Shown: one piece after another, positions 54,852-63,666 of the stretch
Numbering within the stretch: position 1 is the first letter of the stretch
Layout: each line of letters opens with the position of its first letter
Notes under the pieces: model-generated
Database searches by the model: none
What the model saw: only the letters and a program-made list of their open reading frames with translations
Told to the model about the DNA's origin: nothing
Made by a program: the position numbers and the translations under genes
NCBI RefSeq assembly: GCF_000504205.1
Contig: NZ_AZAJ01000001.1
Span: 1,462,879 to 1,526,878 of the forward strand
Reading direction: 5' to 3'
DNA length: 64,000 nt
Origin: Methanolobus tindarius DSM 2278
GTDB taxonomy: Archaea; Halobacteriota; Methanosarcinia; Methanosarcinales; Methanosarcinaceae

Positions 54852-56270
54852 TTAACCCAGTCCAAGAGCTGCAAATCCGGCACTTATTCCATTGCGGATA
54901 AGTTCCTGAGGATCGATTCCTGTAACCTGAATCATTACATAAACACCAAGGAAAGTACCGATCATACTTCCAAGATTTGCAAGAGCTGCAACCATTACCA
55001 CACGGAAAAGGTTGTTCTTCATCATATCCTCAGTTGTTTCGATCTCAACAAGCTCTTTGAAATTATCAGTTGTTGGAGGACGATATTTCGCTTCAGTCAG
55101 ACCCGCAAACCATCCTGCTGCCATCATCGGGTTAAGGGATGTGAGCCATGCAACAGAAAACGCGGTCATAACTGAGTATGGATGACCTCTTGCAAGTATT
55201 GCTCCTGCAGCACTGAGAACACCATTTATAATGAACCACCATGCAAATGCAATTGCAAGTGTTTCCAGTGGAACACCGGAAAGAATCAGTAATGCGAATG
55301 TTCCAAGAGCAAGTGCAACCACCAGAACACCGAAAAGCTTCATGATGCTGAATTTTTTCTTCGGAGCTTCAACTCCATAGTTAATTCTTGGAATTGACTT
55401 TGGGTTCTCAAGATAACGCTGGATACCAGCCCTGTGGCCAGCTCCTATAACGGCTACGATCTTCTTATTGCCGCCAATGGCAGCTTTAACAAGATTATTA
55501 GCCATGTATGCATCTCTTTCATCAATGAGAACTTTGACAGCATTTGGAGATGTGTCCCTGAATTCCTCAACCAGCATGGAAACCATATCCTGATTGGTAA
55601 TTGTGTCCATGTCGATATCCTGAGTGCCGCCAATACCTAAAACAGCAGCAATAAGTCCACCGAGCATCTTCAGTTTCTCGAAAAAACCCATCTTGCTCCA
55701 GAAACGCTGGAGGGTTACCTGAACATTCCTGTCAATGAGAAGAACCTGTGCGCCACTGGCTTCAGCAGCCTCTATAGCACTAATCATCTCAGCACCAGGC
55801 TGGACACCCATCTCATCAGCGAATTTCTTCTGGATATGAGCCAGCAGCATGTGAACAAGATAGAAATAAACCTTGCCTTCCTTGAGAAGCTCCTTTACCG
55901 GAATGTCAGAATTCTGAACATTACCTTTAAGAGCCTCATACCTTGCATGGCAGAGTTCGACTGCAACTATGTCCGGTTTTTCACGCTCAATAGTCTCATT
56001 AACTTCCCTGACACTTTTTTCAGAGACGTGGGCTGTTCCCACAAGAATTATCTCGCTGGGCCTGCCAGTATTTTCAGTTTCACCTTCAGATGCAGGTTTT
56101 TCAGAAATATCATCTTTGATGACCTCTTTTATAATCTGGATCTCAGAAGGCCCTGAACTGGAAAACGATGAACTCCCCGGATATTCCTCAGAATACATCT
56201 CATCATTTGTTGATGTGTAACTGTAATCCGAAGAGTTTTCCTGGGAATCACTTAAATTATCATGTTTCAA
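54852..56270 (-). CDS. TraB family membrane protein
   Basis: The 472-residue protein has an acidic N-terminal tail (1-65), a TraB/GumN catalytic-like domain (ILVGTAHVSEKSVREVN, IVAVELCHARYEAL, VAVIGAGHRAGI) and five or six membrane helices at the C-terminus. In enterococci TraB shuts down a pheromone; the TIKI relatives are metalloproteases with GxxH and ExxH-like sites, which match GTAH and ELCH here. A membrane peptide-processing role is possible. It is adjacent to a site-2 protease on the same strand. Confidence 0.8.
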   Translation of the reverse strand: MKHDNLSDSQENSSDYSYTSTNDEMYSEEYPGSSSFSSSGPSEIQIIKEVIKDDISEKPASEGETENTGRPSEIILVGTAHVSEKSVREVNETIEREKPDIVAVELCHARYEALKGNVQNSDIPVKELLKEGKVYFYLVHMLLAHIQKKFADEMGVQPGAEMISAIEAAEASGAQVLLIDRNVQVTLQRFWSKMGFFEKLKMLGGLIAAVLGIGGTQDIDMDTITNQDMVSMLVEEFRDTSPNAVKVLIDERDAYMANNLVKAAIGGNKKIVAVIGAGHRAGIQRYLENPKSIPRINYGVEAPKKKFSIMKLFGVLVVALALGTFALLILSGVPLETLAIAFAWWFIINGVLSAAGAILARGHPYSVMTAFSVAWLTSLNPMMAAGWFAGLTEAKYRPPTTDNFKELVEIETTEDMMKNNLFRVVMVAALANLGSMIGTFLGVYVMIQVTGIDPQELIRNGISAGFAALGLG

Positions 56271-56304
56271 TGTAGATCCTCTTTAAAACTTTAGAACTAC
56301 CTGC

Positions 56305-57396
56305 TCACTCGGTCAATAACATCAGTGATCTCATAAGATCAGTTCTTGAGAGGATGCCTGTAACATTACCGTCATCCACTACCAGAATACGCCCTATATT
56401 ATTGATTGTCATTATCTTGAATGCTTCTGCCGCACTGGAACTTGATGGCAGTGTTACGACATCTTTAGTCATAACATCGGATACAAGAACCGCATATCTT
56501 TCATGTGGCATTACATTTCGTATGTCTGTAAACGTTACAATCCCTTTTAAAGAATTGCTTTTTATTACAGGGTATCCCAGATGTTTGTTCTCAAACATAA
56601 AATGTGAGAGATCCTCAACTGTCATCTCCGGTTCAACTGATATTACTTCTTTGGACATGACATCAGCAACCTTGTAATTCTCAAGACCAACAGTAACAGT
56701 TGTTGATTTGTCCTCTTCGGAAGCACCCATATATACAAAAAATGCTATCAAAAGCAGCCACAGGTTTGAAACTACACCAACGAGGGCCATCAGGAAAGCA
56801 AACATCTTTCCAACTGATGCGGCGTAGTGAGTGGCCTTTACATAGCTCATCCTCTTTGCAAACATAGATCTTAGAATTCTTCCACCATCCATAGGGAAAG
56901 CCGGAATCAGATTGAAGATTGCCAGTATTATGTTTATAGTAGCAAGGATGCTTACCATAAGGAAGATCCAGGTATTACTATAAGTTGGGACATAAGCAGA
57001 AGCAACCACATTTAGTCCCAGAAGAACGAAACCTATTATCAGACTTACAAGAGGACCTGCAAATGCCATCTTAAATTCCTGTGATGGTTCTCTTGGAATT
57101 TCTTCCATGGATGAGACGCCACCCAGTAACATCAGTGTTATATCTTTTATTTCAACACCATAGCCTTTAGCTATGTATGAGTGACCAAGTTCGTGGAGCA
57201 GTACACAGACAAATAGTAATATGGTCGTTAAAAGTGAGAGACCGTATGTCATTACAGGCGAACCAATATCCGCAAAACCATAAGGTTGTGGGTTTGTTGC
57301 GAATACAAGTGCAAAAATGGGAAGTATAAACAGAAAAGTGATATGCACTTTTATGGGTATTCCCATGATGCTCCCGATCTTATATGAAGAATTCAT
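56305..57396 (-). CDS. site-2 (M50) intramembrane metalloprotease with CBS domains
   Basis: The 363-residue protease has the zinc site HELGHSYIA within a membrane helix, the second site NLIPAFPMDGGRIL, and about five membrane helices. Two CBS domains follow (residues 240-360: VADVMSKEVISVEP and VSDVMTKDVVTLPS), which bind adenine nucleotides and would regulate cleavage. S2P enzymes cut transmembrane signalling proteins. It is upstream of traB on the same strand, 34 nt apart. Confidence 0.93.
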   Translation of the reverse strand: MNSSYKIGSIMGIPIKVHITFLFILPIFALVFATNPQPYGFADIGSPVMTYGLSLLTTILLFVCVLLHELGHSYIAKGYGVEIKDITLMLLGGVSSMEEIPREPSQEFKMAFAGPLVSLIIGFVLLGLNVVASAYVPTYSNTWIFLMVSILATINIILAIFNLIPAFPMDGGRILRSMFAKRMSYVKATHYAASVGKMFAFLMALVGVVSNLWLLLIAFFVYMGASEEDKSTTVTVGLENYKVADVMSKEVISVEPEMTVEDLSHFMFENKHLGYPVIKSNSLKGIVTFTDIRNVMPHERYAVLVSDVMTKDVVTLPSSSSAAEAFKIMTINNIGRILVVDDGNVTGILSRTDLMRSLMLLTE

Positions 57397-57723
57397 GACA
57401 GTATTTTAGATGGGTTAATATTTAGTTTTAACTTATTTATGAGAATAAGCACAATATTTTTCCTGAACCTCGTTCCTGAAAATATTCTGAGAAATATTTC
57501 TGAATACTTTCACCCCGCTTGGCTCAGGAGTATAAGTAACAAACACATACTAGAATTTAGAACAGGCAAGATGAACACACGCCTTACACGCTTCAAGGCC
57601 AGGTGTCATCAAGCCTCATCCCCTCAACTTTTATTTTCAACTTTTTTCATTTTCATTATTTCCTCTCTTTTTCGTTTTATTTTTTTTATTCTGAAAACTT
57701 AAAAGGGGAAAATATAAAGGGGT
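57397..57723. other. intergenic region, no supported gene
   Basis: The 327-bp gap holds an 87-codon plus-strand frame (57439-57702) with no family signal and poor codon character, so no gene is called. On the minus strand CATAAATAAG (about 57430-57440) could be the TATA box of the site-2 protease. GGGGAAAATATAAAGGGG lies near 57703, just beyond the mfnA 3' end. Confidence 0.5.
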
Positions 57724-58917
57724 TCAAAGTGTGTTGAGGACTTTTTTTAGGTCAGCAACAAAAGAGTCAATCATCTCAAAACTGACATGAGGCATAATAA
57801 CAAGACGAAGTCCGTGTGGGTTCTGGGTTATGGAAACCTGCCAGTTAAATTCCTTTGCCAGCTTACTTCTGACAAGGTCACATTCTGGGACTTCCAGCGC
57901 AACTACGTTCATAACCGGTTTGATAAGAGGATGAATATCCAACTCCGCAAGTTTATCCAGAAGATAATCAGTAAGCTCCATACATCTGGAAACTGTTTTC
58001 CTGTAACCTTCTTTTCCAAGATAGTTCATAACAGCATAAGTTGCTGCAACTGCGGCTCCACTTCTTGTTCCTGTCAGTGTGTACTGTGTGGAAACAGTAA
58101 GATACGGAGTATCCGCCTTAAGACTTTCAAGCTGATGAGAATCACGGAAAAGAAGAACTCCTGCCGGGATTGTGCTCAGACCCATTTTATGAGGATCGAT
58201 TGCTATGGATGTTACTCCTGGCAATTTAAAATCAAAATCAAACTCACAGGAAGTTTTCATAAAAGGAAGGACAAAACCTCCGAATGCCGCATCAACATGC
58301 AGGAAAATATTTTTTTCAACAGCAATATCTGAGAGTTCTTTTATTGGGTCGACCTGGCCGAACTCTGTTGAACCTGCAATTGCAACCAGGCCAATTGTGT
58401 TCTCATCAATTAATGACTTTACAGATTCAACCGAAACTTTTAGTTCATCATCAAGACTTGCTTTCCTGAGCTCGACATCAAGAATGTCCGAAACCTTATC
58501 GAAAGAAAAATGAGCTGAATCAGGAACCACCAGATTCGGTCGTGAACATTTATTATGAGTTTTTTTATTGCTGTTTACAGATTTCTGGTACTCCGGACTC
58601 TGTAAAAAGAGATTTCTCATTGAACGAATTGCCTGAATATTAGATTCAGTGCCGCCTGTTGTCATATAGCCTACAGCATCGGCTTTATGGAGCAAATCTC
58701 CAAGTGAACCCAAAATTTCTTTCTCGAGATTATAAGTTCCTCTGAATAGACCGAAGTCACCCATATTCGATTCTATGAACTGCATGTGCGCTTGGACAGC
58801 TATTTTATGCGGATAAGTACACATGGAACTCAGTACGCGTTCGTATTTCAGGTCCTTACCTTTAGAATCACTTAAGATGCTACGTATTTCCTCTTCAGAT
58901 AGGCCGGTTTCGTTCAT
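57724..58917 (-). CDS. mfnA: L-tyrosine decarboxylase (methanofuran biosynthesis)
   Basis: The 397-residue PLP enzyme has group II decarboxylase motifs: [43 protein letters not shown] and the PLP-binding Lys in [14 protein letters not shown]. It makes tyramine, the first building block of methanofuran in methanogens. It is monocistronic on the minus strand. Some archaeal homologues prefer aspartate for CoA synthesis, so tyrosine specificity is inferred from the methanogen context. Confidence 0.9.
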   Translation of the reverse strand: MNETGLSEEEIRSILSDSKGKDLKYERVLSSMCTYPHKIAVQAHMQFIESNMGDFGLFRGTYNLEKEILGSLGDLLHKADAVGYMTTGGTESNIQAIRSMRNLFLQSPEYQKSVNSNKKTHNKCSRPNLVVPDSAHFSFDKVSDILDVELRKASLDDELKVSVESVKSLIDENTIGLVAIAGSTEFGQVDPIKELSDIAVEKNIFLHVDAAFGGFVLPFMKTSCEFDFDFKLPGVTSIAIDPHKMGLSTIPAGVLLFRDSHQLESLKADTPYLTVSTQYTLTGTRSGAAVAATYAVMNYLGKEGYRKTVSRCMELTDYLLDKLAELDIHPLIKPVMNVVALEVPECDLVRSKLAKEFNWQVSITQNPHGLRLVIMPHVSFEMIDSFVADLKKVLNTL

Positions 58918-59078
58918 TTGCTATATGAATAAAGGAAGATGCTTAAAACAATTGTGTTACGAAACAGCAAATATAATTATTTAAGGAATTGTTTAAGAAT
59001 TCGTTGTTAAAATCTTTCAAAAAGAGGTTATTCAAAAATAACAAAAAATAAAAAAAGAGAAGGTATAGAAAGGGAAGA

Positions 59079-59777
59079 TCAGGAAACACCTTTGTATATT
59101 TTAAGACCTTCATCGGAAACTGTGACCACCCAGGGATCCATACTATGGGTTGTAGCACGCATTTTAAGAACTCTTATGAAACGATAAGACACATTTTGCT
59201 TTGAAGCTATTCCAAGCTCAATTATCCCATCTGTAAGATAACCTTCTATACCTGATTGTGACTGGTGTGTATCAAGGGTATTGAAATTCTCGAATATGAT
59301 AAAGGAGGTAAGGTTCTCACGGCGAAGAGGCTCGAAAAGATGATACAGACGTTTACGCATTTCATCATCACTCTCTTCCATAAGAGAATACAATGCACCC
59401 AGGGAATCCAGTGCAACACAGGAAAATTTGTCACCCCACTTTCTTTTATACTGCATTATCTGGGTCTCAATTGTAGCAACAAGATCCTGTGTGTATTCAT
59501 CAAACTGCAACCGGTAATCGCTATAATCAAGGATACCAAGTCTCTCTGTGAGATTTACTCCCATATGCTCCATGTTTCTGATGTGGTTAGCCTTGCTTTC
59601 TTCAAGAGTTATATACAATCCATACTCATCAGCACCTTCCAGGTATTTTGAAAGAATAGAGAACGTCAGTCCTGATTTTAGAGTACCTGGGGCACCGGTA
59701 ATCAGAACAACACTATTTCTTGGTATATCAGTCTGGAAAACCTTGTTCAATCCCTCAATCGTATCTATGAATCTCAT
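59079..59777 (-). CDS. RecA/KaiC-like ATPase with altered P-loop
   Basis: The 232-residue protein has the RecA-like fold of archaeal KaiC-domain (HTR-like) proteins: P-loop region LITGAPGTLKSGLTFSI, YITLEESKANHIRNME, Walker B SCVALDSLGALYSLM and FIIFENFNTLD. In the P-loop, the Gly before Lys of GxxxxGK[ST] is Leu (GAPGTLKS), which may change nucleotide handling. It is last in a three-gene signalling operon with CheF-like and PAS-DUF835 genes. No circadian clock partners are present. Confidence 0.85.
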   Translation of the reverse strand: MRFIDTIEGLNKVFQTDIPRNSVVLITGAPGTLKSGLTFSILSKYLEGADEYGLYITLEESKANHIRNMEHMGVNLTERLGILDYSDYRLQFDEYTQDLVATIETQIMQYKRKWGDKFSCVALDSLGALYSLMEESDDEMRKRLYHLFEPLRRENLTSFIIFENFNTLDTHQSQSGIEGYLTDGIIELGIASKQNVSYRFIRVLKMRATTHSMDPWVVTVSDEGLKIYKGVS

Positions 59778-59793
59778 TTACATCACCTTTTCA

Positions 59794-60996
59794 TCACAAT
59801 AATTTATCCATCATCTTTTTCTTAGCATATTCCATTTCAAATTCCCTGAGCCTGTCAGATTCCACAAAACCGGTCAAAGAAGAATCTGTTAATTTCGAAC
59901 TCATGTTGTCTCTTATCATCTTAATTGCCTTGGGGGTCAGGGTAAGATCATCTTCAATAAGTTCTGTCTGCACCATATATTCAAGTTTTGAAGATACAGC
60001 AAAAGGTTCAATGGAACACAGGTAAGCCAGATCTTTTTTATCTTTAACTCCAATATAAATAGCATTGACAAGTTTATATACAGAATTATATTCACTATTC
60101 AGAATATCAAAAAGAGCAAAAGTAATTGTATCTTCAATAGAGTCAAGAGTAACTTCAACATCATGCTCAGTGTTCATTTTCAGATTTGAACCTGACTCTG
60201 AAATTTCAATGCTGACTTTTTCCAGGTGTTTCAGTGGAAGAAATTTCCAGAGATGTTCGGTATTCACATGACCTATCAATGAAGAAATATCATATTTCCA
60301 GGAAACTTTGTTCATATTTTCAGTAGCCTTGAAACTTGTAGTGTTGCTCCAGCTTTTTGCTATCTGCTTGAAAGATTTGCTAAGATCTTTTCCAATGGTA
60401 CCTTCGCCTTTCCCTTTAAGATCTTCAACCATTGCAAATCCTTTGGGAGTGACAAGAGCAAATTCATCAACAAATTTTTTCTTTTTAAGTACTGCGAATG
60501 CATGTTTCAAAAGAATCTTATCCTTATCGAAAATAGGAAGGAGTACATCCATATCGCTTATTCCTGAAGAAAGCAGGAACAATAATCTTACCTGTTCAGG
60601 ACTTAGTTGCTCATATTCTGCATCTGCGCTGAAACCCAGATATGAAAGCAGATAGGATTTTATTTTTTCAATATCATTTTTGTCTCCGGTAAAGATCATA
60701 GAAGAAGTCACATAACCTGTACCAAACATTGAGAGTTTTTTGTAATCCACGACAATATAATGAGAATGACGACTGGAAGCCATTATCCTGTTTTCTATGG
60801 TTTTTGGCAGTTTCCGGTTTACAAGTTCTATTGATTTTAAAGGAATAGTGTCCCAATCGTCTCCATTTGAAAGCCACAATTCCTGCTCACTTATGCCTAC
60901 TTTACCGCGTGTCCACTGAGAATCAGAAATAGTTATATTAGTAACAAGCTGAGGAATACCCACTATAAAGTCAAGTTCAACTTCAGAGTATTCCAT
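59794..60996 (-). CDS. CheF-like taxis/signalling adaptor protein
   Basis: The 400-residue protein begins with a PH-like segment (WTRGKVGISEQELWLSNGDD, then TIPLKSIELVN) typical of archaeal CheF (DUF439) and has winged-helix-like repeats after residue 130 (LSPEQVRLLFLLSSGISDMD) and at the C-terminus. CheF links CheY to the archaellum switch in Halobacterium. No che or archaellum genes are nearby here, so this homologue may work with the adjacent KaiC-like ATPase instead. Family call is tentative. Confidence 0.65.
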   Translation of the reverse strand: MEYSEVELDFIVGIPQLVTNITISDSQWTRGKVGISEQELWLSNGDDWDTIPLKSIELVNRKLPKTIENRIMASSRHSHYIVVDYKKLSMFGTGYVTSSMIFTGDKNDIEKIKSYLLSYLGFSADAEYEQLSPEQVRLLFLLSSGISDMDVLLPIFDKDKILLKHAFAVLKKKKFVDEFALVTPKGFAMVEDLKGKGEGTIGKDLSKSFKQIAKSWSNTTSFKATENMNKVSWKYDISSLIGHVNTEHLWKFLPLKHLEKVSIEISESGSNLKMNTEHDVEVTLDSIEDTITFALFDILNSEYNSVYKLVNAIYIGVKDKKDLAYLCSIEPFAVSSKLEYMVQTELIEDDLTLTPKAIKMIRDNMSSKLTDSSLTGFVESDRLREFEMEYAKKKMMDKLL

Positions 60997-61040
60997 GACA
61001 GATTACCTCTTGTCTTATTTTACAACTGTTTTTAGTTAAT

Positions 61041-62771
61041 TCATTCTCCGGCATCTTCCACACTGCTTTTAATATGTTTCATCCAGCGGGTCATTAAGTG
61101 AAAATCCTTTTGTTCAAGGGTTAAAGAATCAACATGAATAACCATGCTGGATGTTGAGCTCATAACCGAATCGTTTACTTCCTCAACGGCTTTTATAACA
61201 GATTTAATGTCATTGTCAAGAGCTAAATATTCCAGACCATCCAGAAATACGACTCCACGATCAACTTTTTCTATAAAATTATAAATTGCAGGCTGCAACT
61301 TGTAAAGCTCACTGGAATTTATGTACGGTTGTCCAGATTCCTGATTTTTTGTTAACCAGATAAAAGGAGTTTTTAAGAGACCATATTCTGCTCTTATTCT
61401 TTCAGGATTCTGCCTTGTTATACAAAGACCTGGTATACCGCTTTTGACCATATTTGCAAACATCGTGTAACTTTCGTCTGATTCAATCCCATCCTTGTAG
61501 TAAATGTGACCAGCTTCAAGTTCTATATATTTTGAATTGATGTTAATATCCGATATTTCTTCCTGCAAAGGATCAAAAAAGAGACTTCGAAGATCGGAAA
61601 TATTCTGGAAAGTAATTACAGCTCTTTCATCCATGCCTTCTTTTGTTACAATTGATTGTGATACATTAGCCATTAAAGAAGTTCCTTCTTTTGTGATGAA
61701 TTCAAGCACTTTAGACTTTGTAGATCCTCTTTTGAATTTTTCCGGCTTTTTCAGTAAATTCAAAAAAGAAACACCAATCAACTCATCAAATTCAAAACCT
61801 AAAGCATCAAGAGCTCTCTGGTTTATTGTTATAATTCTCATGTCATTATCCAGAGACAAAGTTGCTATGGGTGAGAGCTCCATAAGGTTATGAATAAATT
61901 CATAGGTCTGGACAAGTTCATCCCTTGATATTTTCAATGTTTCTTCAGAAATCACATGTTCTGTGACGTCACGCATTAGGGTGACGATTCCTTCCATATT
62001 TTCTTGTGAATCAAAAATCACTGTTTTTGTTACTTCAATGAATTTCTTCTCTCCTTCCTGATCAATGAAATCCATTGTTTCACGTATAGTTTCACCTGTG
62101 GTGATAGCTTCCTGATCAAGCTCAAAAAATTTGTCTGCAATATTTTGTGGAAAAAGTTGTTTATCTGTTTTACCTATAATTTCAGAGCTGGAAAGATTGG
62201 TAAATTTTTCAAATGCTTTATTGCAGATTACAGCCTGTCCCAATTTGTTTTTAAAATACACTACCGATGGAATTGATCTTACCAACGAATCAAAAGTAAT
62301 ATGAGTTTGTTCATCTTCATTCTGAAAACTGCAAAAAAAGTTTGAACTTTCAAATCTGGCAAATTCTGTAATATAACTTAAATCTCCAGTAGTTAAATCT
62401 CCGGTTGAACTATAATTAAAAGATGATTGCAGACAAATGTATTTGTCTTTCTGATCCAGATAAGCATTATATCCGAATGAATCATCTTTACGTGAAATAG
62501 TTTCAGGACAATTTTCACAGGGATTTGATTTTCCAAATATCTGAAAACATTTTTTTGTTTTTTCTTCTCCGGGATTAAAACCTGACAATATTAATCCAGC
62601 ATGGTTTAAAAAAAGAATATTGTAATTCTTATCATATATACCAATTAAATGAGGAAATGAATTTAATAATGATTTAAGTATTAGATTATTTTCTATATCT
62701 GTTTCTATAGATCCTAGTTTTGACTGGATTGTTGCATTTTCGGTTTCAATTAACATTACCCTTGTCACCAC
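61041..62771 (-). CDS. PAS-domain sensor protein with C-terminal DUF835
   Basis: The 576-residue protein has two or three PAS domains (residues 30-130 with Cys cluster CFQIFGKSNPCENC; 160-280 with PAC motif; 290-400) and a C-terminal DUF835 (about 420-570: GLCITRQNPERIRAEYGLL, GVVFLDGLEYLALDND, MVIHVDSLTLEQKDF). DUF835 resembles a RecA-type domain without a P-loop. There is no kinase domain. It leads the operon whose other products are CheF-like and KaiC-like, starting at the replication origin side. Confidence 0.85.
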   Translation of the reverse strand: MVTRVMLIETENATIQSKLGSIETDIENNLILKSLLNSFPHLIGIYDKNYNILFLNHAGLILSGFNPGEEKTKKCFQIFGKSNPCENCPETISRKDDSFGYNAYLDQKDKYICLQSSFNYSSTGDLTTGDLSYITEFARFESSNFFCSFQNEDEQTHITFDSLVRSIPSVVYFKNKLGQAVICNKAFEKFTNLSSSEIIGKTDKQLFPQNIADKFFELDQEAITTGETIRETMDFIDQEGEKKFIEVTKTVIFDSQENMEGIVTLMRDVTEHVISEETLKISRDELVQTYEFIHNLMELSPIATLSLDNDMRIITINQRALDALGFEFDELIGVSFLNLLKKPEKFKRGSTKSKVLEFITKEGTSLMANVSQSIVTKEGMDERAVITFQNISDLRSLFFDPLQEEISDININSKYIELEAGHIYYKDGIESDESYTMFANMVKSGIPGLCITRQNPERIRAEYGLLKTPFIWLTKNQESGQPYINSSELYKLQPAIYNFIEKVDRGVVFLDGLEYLALDNDIKSVIKAVEEVNDSVMSSTSSMVIHVDSLTLEQKDFHLMTRWMKHIKSSVEDAGE

Positions 62772-62958
62772 ACAGTTTCTATTAAGACTATATTTCTTTT
62801 ATTCTATATATCTATTTATAGAAAAATAAAACTATTTTAAGACTGTTTATTGATGATATAATTTAATGGATGATATTTAATTTGACAAAGTCAAGTATCA
62901 AATTTTAAATATTGATATTTTTTTCTTAGATTTTAACAGATTTTTAGATAAGATAGTC

Positions 62959-62982
62959 ACCCCATGGTTTCCACTGGAGTTT
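62959..62982 (-). repeat. origin recognition box (ORB) 1
   Basis: Minus-strand reading AACTCCAGTGGAAACCATGG followed by GGT is a near-consensus archaeal ORB for Orc1/Cdc6, with the G-rich end pointing away from the AT-rich core. Confidence 0.85.
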
Positions 62983-63041
62983 GGTTTTCGAATTCCGGAT
63001 TTTTTGGGATTTTTATTAAATCAATTTTATTAATGAGTGCA

Positions 63042-63065
63042 ACCCCATGATTTCTACTGGAGTTT
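63042..63065 (-). repeat. origin recognition box (ORB) 2
   Basis: Minus-strand reading AACTCCAGTAGAAATCATGG followed by GGT; same orientation as box 1, 83 bp away. Confidence 0.85.
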
Positions 63066-63267
63066 TTAAATTTCATTCTATTTTTGGAAATTCAATCAAC
63101 TTTATACCAACTTCAGATGTTTTTAAGTTTAATTATTAAATTAATCTTAAAAATTTTAATTAAAATTAACTTAAACTTCAGAAAAGCTTATATAGTAATA
63201 TATTGATACATACACTGCCATCTTTTTTTATTAAATTTTAAAAAAGATAGTCATATCTTTTTTTTGG

Positions 63268-63289
63268 CTTCCAGACGAAATCATAGGGT
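63268..63289 (+). repeat. degenerate ORB
   Basis: CTTCCAGACGAAATCATAGG followed by GT matches the box pattern with three or four changes. Same orientation as boxes 3 and 4. Confidence 0.5.
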
Positions 63290-63306
63290 CACTGTCTTTT
63301 ATAAAC

Positions 63307-63328
63307 CTTCCAGTTGAAACAAAGGGGT
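63307..63328 (+). repeat. origin recognition box (ORB) 3
   Basis: CTTCCAGTTGAAACAAAGGG followed by GT, opposite in orientation to boxes 1 and 2. Confidence 0.85.
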
Positions 63329-63433
63329 TTACTTCCATATGAAACTCTTTTCTTTATATCCTTTTGAATTTGCAAATCGTTAACAAAGTATACTGATGCT
63401 TTTTTACGTTCATGTTTGTTATTTTATATAAAT

Positions 63434-63454
63434 CTCCAATTGAAACAAAGGGGT
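63434..63454 (+). repeat. origin recognition box (ORB) 4
   Basis: CTCCAATTGAAACAAAGGGG followed by T. It lies just after a TATA-like TTTTATATAAATC, so Orc1 binding here could repress its own gene. Confidence 0.85.
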
Positions 63455-63666
63455 CTAAACCATAAACATTAATAACCACCACTTCCATTGTATCCTTTGG
63501 AATTGAGAGAGGAAATCCAGTCAATCATTTCAAGTTAACAATTTGTTTCCCAGTTTTATATTAAGATCCAAATTGATTTTGATTTGTTTTTGATTGGTAG
63601 TTCTTATCCATAACAACAGATGTTTGAGTACAGTTTGTAAGTTAAAGGATAGGGTGAAATAAGTAA

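Larger units (their letters stand above)
62772..63666. other. chromosomal replication origin (oriC)
   Basis: The 895-bp non-coding region upstream of orc1/cdc6 is very AT-rich and contains origin recognition boxes in opposite orientations: two on the minus strand (62959-62982, 63042-63065) and three on the plus strand (63268-63289 degenerate, 63307-63328, 63434-63454). The AT-richest part (63120-63240) lies between the two sets and would be the unwinding element. It also serves as promoter region for the divergent signalling operon and cdc6. This is the standard archaeal origin layout. Confidence 0.9.

Noticed and set aside
54852-56270. Conjugation locus from the TraB-family protein
   Set aside because: No relaxase, coupling protein or type IV secretion genes; archaeal TraB-family proteins are chromosomal.
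57439-57702. 87-codon plus-strand frame between the site-2 protease and mfnA
   Set aside because: No family pattern, no ribosome site, Phe/Ile/Leu-rich tail from AT-rich DNA; not supported as a gene.
57787-58332. 181-codon frame antisense to mfnA
   Set aside because: Covers the conserved PLP region of mfnA in reverse and has no domain of its own.
59079-59777. Circadian clock system from the KaiC-like ATPase
   Set aside because: Only one RecA domain, altered P-loop, no KaiA/KaiB; archaeal KaiC-like proteins are mostly signalling ATPases.
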